From positions 1-6,313 of the forward strand of contig JAHEKO010000233.1 of NCBI GenBank assembly GCA_024638355.1: DNA of 6,313 nt. Reading direction: 5' to 3'. Below are positions 1-4,517 of the stretch, in pieces (the first letter of the stretch is position 1; each line of letters begins with the position of its first letter). The DNA comes from Acidobacteriota bacterium. GTDB taxonomy: Bacteria; Acidobacteriota; Thermoanaerobaculia; Multivoradales; JAHEKO01. Below the pieces are notes generated by a model. That model saw only the letters and a list, made by a program, of their open reading frames with translations. It was not told where the DNA came from and made no database searches. Made by a program: the position numbers and the translations under genes.

Positions 1-228
1 GATCAGGCCGCTCTTGAACAGCGACTGGCTCAGAATGAACAGCCCGCCGATGGCGATCACCGCCTTGTTGCTGAAGCCGGTCAGCGCCTGGTCGACCTCG
101 ATGACCCCGGTGAGCAGCAGGGTGGCGAGTAGCCCGAGCGCGGTGATCTCGATCGGGAAGATCTCGCGGAAGAAGGCCACCAGCGCCGCCGCGAGCAGCA
201 CGATCATGAAGATGATCTCGCCGGTCAT
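1..228 (-). CDS. SLC13 (DASS)-type permease, N-terminal part, cut by window edge
   Basis: The 76 codons visible run from an ATG at 228 to the window edge without a stop. They begin MTGEIIFMIVLLAAALVAFF and continue with a pattern typical of SLC13/citrate-arsenite (ArsB/NhaD-like) permeases: one hydrophobic segment (about residues 5-20), a short charged turn (REIFPIE), a second segment (about 28-43), the family-like stretch TGVIEVDQALTGFSNKAVIA, then a third segment (about 55-70) ending in a Gly-rich FILSQSLFKSGLI. Family members are inner-membrane secondary transporters for sulfate, dicarboxylates or similar anions, often with central TrkA-C domains. Those domains and the substrate-binding region lie outside the window, so the substrate cannot be named. 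No clear Shine-Dalgarno precedes the ATG and no alternative start is evident. It lies 76 bp after the S41 gene, with a REP-like hairpin between, and may be a separate transcription unit. Confidence 0.75.
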   Translation of the reverse strand, partial: MTGEIIFMIVLLAAALVAFFREIFPIEITALGLLATLLLTGVIEVDQALTGFSNKAVIAIGGLFILSQSLFKSGLI

Positions 229-304
229 CGGCGACGAGGATATCGTCCGGCGCCGGCCGGCAGGGTGCGCTGTCCGAGGCAATCGCCCGGCACGGGTCCG
301 GGCG
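229..304. other. Intergenic gap between S41 peptidase and permease genes
   Basis: The gap is 76 bp. The end next to the peptidase gene is occupied by the hairpin part of a REP-like element (284-304). The rest holds a perfect 10-bp palindrome, ccggcgccgg, at 247-256. I see no convincing -35/-10 pair for the permease; an AT-rich gatatc lies at 239-244 but has no -35 partner at the usual spacing. Confidence 0.6.
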
Positions 305-308
305 CTAC
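284..308 (-). repeat. REP-like palindromic element, copy 1 (GTAG + hairpin)
   Basis: On the minus strand this reads GTAG followed directly by the arm CGCCCGG (290-284 pairs with 304-298), with a 7-nt loop between the arms. The 7-bp stem is perfect and all G:C. The same 25 bp recur exactly at 1653-1677. TAG at 307-305 is the stop codon of the S41 peptidase gene, so the element supplies that stop and places a hairpin in the 3' end of the mRNA. A GTAG tetranucleotide 5' of a hairpin is the signature of REP elements processed by RAYT (Y1 HUH-type) transposases. There is no T tract, so it is not a classical intrinsic terminator, though it could stabilise the 3' end. No transposase gene is in the window. 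Confidence 0.65.
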
Positions 309-1681
309 AGTTTGGGGTTGGACTCCTGGTGGCCGTCGGACCACATGTCGATCAGCCGCACGACCTTGCCGTCGGAGTCGCGCTCGAATCGAATCCGGAA
401 GCCATCGACGCCTTCGAGGGCGAAGTAGTCCTCGGCGAGCGGCATCATGGAACGCGCTGCGCGTCGCCCTCGCCGGTAGATGAGCCCGCCATTCTCGAGC
501 TCGACGCGCCGGTTGCCGTAGGCGCCGCGATAGAGCTCGAGCCGCTCGGGCGCGACGACGTAGGGCTCGGCGGATGCGGCGAGGGACTCCTTCGCCCAGC
601 CGAGGCCGAGTCGCTGAGTCGGATCGTCGGTGGTCTCGAGCAGCCGCGCCAGAGCGCGGTCGTAGGCCACGGCGAGCGCCTTGCCGGTCGGCGTCTCGAC
701 GTCGGGGTGGACACCGGTTCCTTCCCAGTTGCCGCCGGTGATCGGATTGATCGCCTTCCCGGTCGAGATGAAGATCGAAAAGCCGTCGCCGAGCTCGAAT
801 GCTCGGCCCGGGTTGGCGGCGCCGCCGGTTCGCCGACCGATGATCTCGGCCCGGCCGAGAGCCTGGAGCGCGTAGGCCAGCTCCTCGGCGGCTGAGCCGG
901 TACGGGCGCTGGTCAAGACGAAGAGCGGCGTGGCGATCATGCGGCGACCGGAGAGCTCGGGCAACGAGCGGTACTCGTCGAGCCGATTGCCAGGTCGCCA
1001 GTAGAGGCTGTTGTAGTGGGTGCCGGCGGGCAGGAAATGGCTGATCAGCAGCTGCACCATCTCCGGCTCGCCGCCGCCGTTGCGGCGCAGGTCGAAGATC
1101 ACCGCGTCGCTGTTGGCGAGCAGAGCGAGGGCCGCGCGCGCGGTGTCGCCGGCCTGGCCCACCTCGTCGAAGTAGCGTAGGTCGAGGTAGCCCACGTTGC
1201 CGGCCAGGATCTCGACTCGCCGGAAGCCTCGGTTCTGGAGCCGCGACCAGGCGCGCCAGTGCTCTCGACCGGCCTCGGAGTGCGGGTCGTCGGCGTCCGG
1301 GGAACCCCCCGCCACCGGCGTCCAGGCGACGCGGAAGTGACGGTCGATCTCTTGCAGGCGCCGGGTGAGAAGCCCGGCCAGGTCGAGCGGCGCGGCGTGG
1401 GCGTCGAGCTCGTCTCCTGCTGCGAGATCGCTCAGCAGCGCCGCCGCGGCCTCGGCGCCCTTCGGCTCGACGTAGTTCTCGCGGATCAGCTCGGCGATCC
1501 GGGCGAGCAGGGCCTGTCGATCGACTGCCGGATCGGGCTCGGCGGTCGCCGCGGGAGGCGAGATCAGCGAGAGGACCAGGATCAGGGCGGCGGCACTTGC
1601 GATGGAGTGTTTCGTTAGGCCGGCACGATCGATACGCCCGGCACGATCGATACGCCCGGCACGGGTCCGGGCGCTACTCAT
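305..1681 (-). CDS. Exported S41 family peptidase, tricorn/IRBP-like
   Basis: 458 codons. Residues 26-47 form a hydrophobic signal peptide ending ATA before EPDP, so the product is probably exported. Domains follow in order: a helical S41 N-terminal region (about 50-115) ending in DRHF, where His115 matches the tricorn-type catalytic His; the S41 core (about 160-330) with YLDLRYF, FDLRRNGGG (196-204), the nucleophile motif TGSAAEE (Ser263), TGGAANPG (285-292) and WEGTGVHPD (319-327, probable acidic residue Glu320); and a C-terminal DUF3471-like beta region (about 382-450). Alanine stands where CtpA/Prc has its catalytic Lys (25 residues after the Ser), so a Ser-His-Glu mechanism like tricorn or IRBP is expected. 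No PDZ domain is evident. The ATG overlaps the HEAT-gene stop by 8 nt and has no good Shine-Dalgarno, which suggests translational coupling. Residues 2-21 come from repeat DNA. The substrate is unknown. Confidence 0.85.
   Translation of the reverse strand: MSSARTRAGRIDRAGRIDRAGLTKHSIASAAALILVLSLISPPAATAEPDPAVDRQALLARIAELIRENYVEPKGAEAAAALLSDLAAGDELDAHAAPLDLAGLLTRRLQEIDRHFRVAWTPVAGGSPDADDPHSEAGREHWRAWSRLQNRGFRRVEILAGNVGYLDLRYFDEVGQAGDTARAALALLANSDAVIFDLRRNGGGEPEMVQLLISHFLPAGTHYNSLYWRPGNRLDEYRSLPELSGRRMIATPLFVLTSARTGSAAEELAYALQALGRAEIIGRRTGGAANPGRAFELGDGFSIFISTGKAINPITGGNWEGTGVHPDVETPTGKALAVAYDRALARLLETTDDPTQRLGLGWAKESLAASAEPYVVAPERLELYRGAYGNRRVELENGGLIYRRGRRAARSMMPLAEDYFALEGVDGFRIRFERDSDGKVVRLIDMWSDGHQESNPKL
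1621..1656 (-). repeat. Two perfect 18-bp tandem repeats next to REP copy 2
   Basis: The plus-strand unit cggcacgatcgatacgcc occurs at 1621-1638 and again at 1639-1656, with a diverged third start (cggcacgggtccgggcgc) at 1657-1674 that runs into the REP-like hairpin. Each unit carries one arm of that hairpin (cgcccgg at 1635-1641 and 1653-1659) plus a spacer containing gatcgat. The array lies within the N-terminal coding part of the S41 peptidase gene and is read as RIDRAG RIDRAG. Because the unit is a multiple of 3, copy-number change would not shift the frame. Confidence 0.9.
1653..1677 (-). repeat. REP-like palindromic element, copy 2 (GTAG + hairpin)
   Basis: Identical over 25 bp to the element at 284-308. 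It has minus-strand GTAG at 1677-1674, stem arms at 1667-1673 and 1653-1659, and a 7-nt loop at 1660-1666. The TAG at 1676-1674 is the stop codon of the HEAT-repeat gene. The same DNA is also codons 2-10 of the downstream S41 gene, whose ATG is at 1681-1679. One short element thus ends one gene and codes for the start of the next. Flanking bases outside the 25 bp do not match copy 1, which favours insertion or spread of a discrete element over duplication of a gene end. Confidence 0.65.
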
Positions 1682-3086
1682 CTTCGAGGATCTGGAGCAT
1701 GAACTCGGTCGCCGCCTCGGAGTCCATGAGCGACAGGGTCTCGAGTGCCGCCCGGCGCAGCTCGGGGTTGCGCTCCGCGCGCACGATGCCGATCAGGGGC
1801 TCGGCGTTGTCCGAGAGCATGAAGGCCTCGATGATCTGGAGCTTGGTCTCGACGTCGTCGGCCTGCTCGTAGAGCTCGGGGAGCGCCTTCCCGGCGACCT
1901 CGGAGTCGACCAGGCCGAGCGCCTCGATAGCCCGCCCGCGGACCTCGGGGTCGTCGTCGGTCTTCGCGATCTCGATCAGGAAGTCGGCGTCGTCGGCGAG
2001 CATCAGCGCCTCGGCGATGTATCCGCGGAGCTCGGGCGAGGGCTCGGCTCGGTAGAGCTCGCGGAGCTCGGCGCGGGCGTCCATGAGGCCGAGCATTTCG
2101 ATCGCCGTCCCGCGCAGCTCGAGGTCGGGCTCGTCGCGGATCGCGCTCAGCAGCGTCTCCTTGTCGCCGGCGATCATCAGGGCTTCGAGGATCTGCTCGC
2201 GCACCTCGGAAGAAGATTCGTCGCCGTAGAGCTGGCGCAGCTCCGCGACCGCCTCGAGGATGCCGAGCTGCTCGACGGCTCTCCCGCGTAGCGCTTCATC
2301 GGGTTCGGTGCGCGCCACTGAGATGAGGCTCGGAACGTCTTCGGCGATCATCATCGCCTCCAGCACCGCCTCGCGGACCTCGGCGTGCGGCGAGTCGGCG
2401 TAGATCCGCCGTAGGAGCTCTCGCGCCTCGTCGTCGTCGTAGAACCCGAGGAGATGCACCGCCTGCTCCACCACCTCGGGGTCGCTCGAGGTCCGCGCGA
2501 CGCCGATCAGCATCTCGCGCGCTTCCGGGTGGTCGCTCTGACTGAGGACGAAGAGCGCGCGCTCCATCATCTCGGGCGACGCGCCGGTCATGAACTTCTC
2601 GAGCAGCGGCTTGGCGCGTTCCCATTCGACCTGCAGCAGGGCGTGGATGGCGTAGAGCTTGAGCTCTTCGCTCTCGACAGCCTCGAGGTCGGTCTCCAGG
2701 CCGCCGCCTTGCACTTCGATCTCGAGTGCCCGCGCGTCGTCGACCCAGCGGCTGTCGGGGAATCGCTCGCGCAGCTCCTCGATGGCGAGCTGGGCGCGGG
2801 CGTTGCGGTTGAGCTTCGCCAGCGCGTACGCCTGCCAGTAGAGCGCGCCGTCGGCATCGGCGCTCCCTTCGGCGGCGGCTGCGGAGAAGCTTTCGATGGC
2901 ATCGGCCCAGCGCTCGGCGTCGAGCGCGCGCCGTCCGGCGCGGTAGGCGTCGCTCCTCGAGCCCTCCTCGTCGAGGGCGTCCATCCAGGCGCGCGGCTCC
3001 ATGTCGAGCGCGGCGTGGCCGACTCCCGGCACGGCCAGGGCGGCCGTGGCGATGGCGATGCAGGTGAGAAGTCTCTTGGCTTTCAT
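1674..3086 (-). CDS. Exported TPR/HEAT-repeat protein
   Basis: 470 residues. It starts MKAKRLLTCIAIATAALAVP, a signal peptide with likely cleavage after GVGHA (residue 25). The ATG at 3086 is chosen because AGGAG lies 8 nt upstream and a signal peptide follows; the open frame continues upstream but only as a shadow of the neighbouring genes. Residues about 45-118 resemble one or two TPR-like helical hairpins (RRALDAERWADAIESFSAAA, then an ALYWQAYALAKL helix). Residues about 140-470 are HEAT repeats of about 29-32 residues, very acidic, ending in -ILEDE. From about 240 on, two repeat types alternate to give a 58-residue super-repeat. Such alpha-solenoids are protein-binding scaffolds; no catalytic motif is visible. 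It lies between the anti-sigma-like gene and the S41 peptidase, so it may bind or present a partner in the envelope. The specific function is unknown. Confidence 0.85.
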   Translation of the reverse strand: MKAKRLLTCIAIATAALAVPGVGHAALDMEPRAWMDALDEEGSRSDAYRAGRRALDAERWADAIESFSAAAAEGSADADGALYWQAYALAKLNRNARAQLAIEELRERFPDSRWVDDARALEIEVQGGGLETDLEAVESEELKLYAIHALLQVEWERAKPLLEKFMTGASPEMMERALFVLSQSDHPEAREMLIGVARTSSDPEVVEQAVHLLGFYDDDEARELLRRIYADSPHAEVREAVLEAMMIAEDVPSLISVARTEPDEALRGRAVEQLGILEAVAELRQLYGDESSSEVREQILEALMIAGDKETLLSAIRDEPDLELRGTAIEMLGLMDARAELRELYRAEPSPELRGYIAEALMLADDADFLIEIAKTDDDPEVRGRAIEALGLVDSEVAGKALPELYEQADDVETKLQIIEAFMLSDNAEPLIGIVRAERNPELRRAALETLSLMDSEAATEFMLQILEDE

Positions 3087-3094
3087 ATGTCGAT

Positions 3095-3099
3095 CTCCT
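3095..3099 (-). promoter_or_regulatory. Ribosome binding site of the HEAT-repeat gene
   Basis: Minus-strand AGGAG lies 8 nt before the ATG at 3086 and overlaps the TAG stop (3100-3098) of the upstream anti-sigma-like gene. It decides the start of the HEAT gene and supports coupled translation. Confidence 0.75.
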
Positions 3100-3868
3100 A
3101 TGCGTCCTTCTCCGTCGGGCTGGGCGCGCTCGTGCGGATACCGGCCTCCGGCAGGCGGCGCAGGCTGGCGCCGACGACCTGAACCTTGAACAGCAGGTCG
3201 CCCTCGTCGAGCCGGCGCCGAATGTTCGCGAGCTCCTGTGGCGAGATCAGATCCGAGGCGTGGGCTACCTCGAGAAGCAACAGCTCCAGGTCGTCGAGCA
3301 GCGCGACCGTGCGCCGGTGCCCCTGGTTGCGCGCCGCCTGCCGGTAGAGGCGGTTGGCGCGATTGAGCTCGGCGGCCAGCTCGCGCTCGACGGTGAAGTC
3401 GAGCTCGACGTCGCTCGGCCCGTTGGCCAGCTCGCGCAGCAGGATCTCGGTGCGTTGCAGATGTCCGGCGACGGTATTCCTCAGGATCTGCTGACCGGCG
3501 GTCATCGCCGGCGCGGTTACCTCGGGCGCGGGAGGCGCCGAGAACCGCCCGGCGAGGACGCCGATTGCGAGCAGCAGAAGCGCCGCTGCGGCCGCCGCCC
3601 AGCGGCGATCGAAGAACGGGCCGAGCCAATCGCGTCGCGGCCGGCCGGCAGCGGCGATCCGCGGCTCGAGCTTGCGCCACAGGCGGGAGCCGTACTCCAG
3701 CTCGGGCTCGGGCGCCGCGACCACCGCGGCGGCGTCGAGCACCGACTCGAGCTCCCGGTAGCGCTCGCGCAGCTCGGCCGAGCGCTCGAGCTCCCGGTCG
3801 ATCTCGGTGGGGCGTTCCGACTCGCCGTAGTAATGGAGCATCAGCTCGCGGTCGTCGATGTCTGTCAT
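3098..3868 (-). CDS. Membrane-anchored anti-sigma-like protein, zinc motif lost
   Basis: 256 residues with one transmembrane segment (about 89-107, WAAAAAALLLLAIGVLAG). The N-terminal cytoplasmic part (1-88) begins MTDIDDRELMLHYYGESERP and resembles the anti-sigma (ZAS/zf-HC2) fold, but the HxxxCxxC zinc ligands are replaced by E26, S30 and L33. The C-terminal part (about 125-240), predicted to lie outside the cytoplasm, is rich in helices and leucines (LLDDLELLLLEVAHASDLIS, then DLLFKVQVV). The assignment as cognate anti-sigma factor rests on its overlap with the ECF sigma gene (ATGA), its size and its topology, not on direct motif evidence. The start at 3868 has GAGGAG 5 nt upstream; the in-frame extension upstream overlaps the sigma gene further and has no such support. 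It could instead be a membrane adaptor of unknown role. Confidence 0.75.
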   Translation of the reverse strand: MTDIDDRELMLHYYGESERPTEIDRELERSAELRERYRELESVLDAAAVVAAPEPELEYGSRLWRKLEPRIAAAGRPRRDWLGPFFDRRWAAAAAALLLLAIGVLAGRFSAPPAPEVTAPAMTAGQQILRNTVAGHLQRTEILLRELANGPSDVELDFTVERELAAELNRANRLYRQAARNQGHRRTVALLDDLELLLLEVAHASDLISPQELANIRRRLDEGDLLFKVQVVGASLRRLPEAGIRTSAPSPTEKDA

Positions 3869-4431
3869 GAAGTCTCCTCGACGAGCGGCCGCAGAGCGAC
3901 CCGGAGCTTCTGCACCGCTCGGAAGATGGTGCTCTTGCACGCGTTCGTGCGCAGACCGAGGATCTCGGCGATCTCGGCGATCGAGCAGCCCTGGTAGTGG
4001 CGAAGCACGAAGGCGGCACGCTCGCGGGGGCTGAGCTCGTCGAGCACCTCACGCACGGCGGCGCCTATCTCAGCGCTGCGCGCGAGGCGCTCGGGGCCGG
4101 GCGATGCCGAGGCGATCGGCTCGAGCGACGGGACGTGCGCGACCGGAGCGCTCTTCGCGCGGCGCTTCTCCTTGCGAATCTGATCGATGGCGCAGTTCAT
4201 CGCGATGCGGTAGAGCCAGGTGCCGAAGCGAGCGCGGCGGTCGAAGCGGTGAAGCTGCCGGTAGGCCTTGAGAAAAGCCTCCTGAACGACGTCCTCGGCC
4301 GCCTCTCGATTCCCGGTGACCCGGACCGCCGCCCGGAAGACGGTCTCGCCGTGGCGCTCGACCAGCTCCTTGAACGCCAGGGCATCGCCGTCTCGGGCTC
4401 TCTCGACCAGCTCAGGGTCACGCTCCTCCAT
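3865..4431 (-). CDS. ECF RNA polymerase sigma factor (sigma-70 family)
   Basis: 188 residues, the usual size for an ECF factor with only regions 2 and 4. Region 2 covers about 19-91: AFKELVERHGETVFRAAVRV, then the polymerase-binding and -10 recognition part with AAEDVVQEAFLKAYRQL, FGTWLYRIAMN and AIDQIRKEKRR. A linker of about 35 residues follows. Region 4 covers about 130-180: LDELSPRERAAFVLRHYQGC, then the helix-turn-helix SIAEIAEILGLRTNACKSTI and FRAVQKLR for -35 binding. It directs RNA polymerase to a set of promoters when released from its partner. I chose ATG at 4431 because AAGGAG lies 5 nt upstream; the GTG at 4437 overlaps that Shine-Dalgarno. The stop overlaps the next gene by 4 nt. 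Cys149 and Cys165 flank the helix-turn-helix; whether they sense redox is unknown. Confidence 0.93.
   Translation of the reverse strand: MEERDPELVERARDGDALAFKELVERHGETVFRAAVRVTGNREAAEDVVQEAFLKAYRQLHRFDRRARFGTWLYRIAMNCAIDQIRKEKRRAKSAPVAHVPSLEPIASASPGPERLARSAEIGAAVREVLDELSPRERAAFVLRHYQGCSIAEIAEILGLRTNACKSTIFRAVQKLRVALRPLVEETS
3874..3879 (-). promoter_or_regulatory. Ribosome binding site of the anti-sigma-like gene
   Basis: Minus-strand GAGGAG lies 5 nt before the ATG at 3868, inside the last codons of the sigma gene (encoding VEETS). It fixes the start of the anti-sigma-like protein and fits coupled translation of the pair at near-equal amounts. Confidence 0.75.
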
Positions 4432-4436
4432 CCGCA

Positions 4437-4442
4437 CTCCTT
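4437..4442 (-). promoter_or_regulatory. Ribosome binding site deciding the sigma factor start
   Basis: Minus-strand AAGGAG lies 5 nt before the ATG at 4431. The alternative GTG start (4437-4435) overlaps the final G of this site and so would have no usable spacing. The ATG is therefore preferred. Confidence 0.7.
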
Positions 4443-4466
4443 AGACGCTCCCGCGGACCGGCGGTT
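4441..4466 (-). promoter_or_regulatory. Possible ECF-type promoter before the sigma operon
   Basis: Minus-strand CGTCTAA (4447-4441) matches the well-known ECF -10 form (CGTC/GTCTAA). An AAC (4466-4464) lies 16 bp upstream, where the core of a GGAAC -35 would be expected, although the two preceding bases (AC in place of GG) do not fit. Transcription would then start at or very near the ATG, giving a leaderless or almost leaderless mRNA, and the Shine-Dalgarno would overlap the -10. This conflict and the weak -35 keep confidence low. Confidence 0.3.
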
Positions 4467-4470
4467 GTGT

Positions 4471-4488
4471 CCCCGCGGCGGGCCGGGG
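4471..4488. repeat. Short GC inverted repeat in the intergenic region
   Basis: ccccg (4471-4475) is complementary to cgggg (4484-4488) around an 8-nt centre. It lies next to the longer hairpin at 4495-4515, and the two together make the gap after the repeat-protein gene strongly structured. In DNA this GC-rich the match may be chance. Confidence 0.35.
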
Positions 4489-4494
4489 ATTTGG

Positions 4495-4515
4495 GGCCGC
4501 CCCTGGTGGGCGGCC
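4495..4515 (-). terminator. GC-rich stem-loop after the repeat-protein gene
   Basis: A perfect 8-bp stem (4495-4502 with 4508-4515, GGCCGCCC/GGGCGGCC) with a 5-nt loop starts 2 nt after the TGA stop of the upstream gene. There is no T tract (CCAAATCCCC follows in transcript sense), so it is either a U-less terminator, as described in some high-GC bacteria, or an mRNA 3'-end stabiliser. Its position separates the surface-protein gene from the sigma operon. Confidence 0.55.
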
Positions 4516-4517
4516 GA

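Noticed and set aside
14..895. 293-residue plus-strand open frame opposite the permease start and the S41 gene
   Set aside because: Composition is the usual antisense shadow of high-GC coding DNA (Arg/Gly/Val/Ala-rich, no domain), and the minus strand carries clear motifs.
1621..1677. CRISPR array or integrase attachment site
   Set aside because: Units are 18 bp with no unique spacers, and no cas gene or integrase is nearby; the hairpin with GTAG fits a REP-type element better.
1602..2291. 229-residue plus-strand open frame opposite the HEAT gene
   Set aside because: Its apparent repeats simply mirror the HEAT repeats on the other strand; no ribosome binding site or domain.
3757..3762. Further gtagcg motifs as additional REP copies (also near 1174 and 2284)
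   Set aside because: They lie inside coding regions and are not followed by the hairpin arms.
3869..3940. Earlier start of the anti-sigma-like protein (24 extra residues)
   Set aside because: The extension has no ribosome binding site and overlaps the sigma gene deeply; the ATG at 3868 has GAGGAG at 5 nt and a natural ATGA junction.
2454..3997. Plus-strand open frames of 242 and 245 residues (2454-3182 and 3260-3997)
   Set aside because: Antisense to the HEAT and anti-sigma-like genes, low-complexity composition, and no recognisable fold or start signals.
3087..4052. Upstream extension of the HEAT reading frame to a 792-residue protein
   Set aside because: The extra part overlaps the anti-sigma-like and sigma genes in another frame and is Arg/Ala-rich nonsense; the ATG at 3086 has a good Shine-Dalgarno and signal peptide.
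4435..4437. GTG as start of the sigma factor, two residues longer
   Set aside because: It overlaps the AAGGAG site; the ATG at 4431 has proper spacing.
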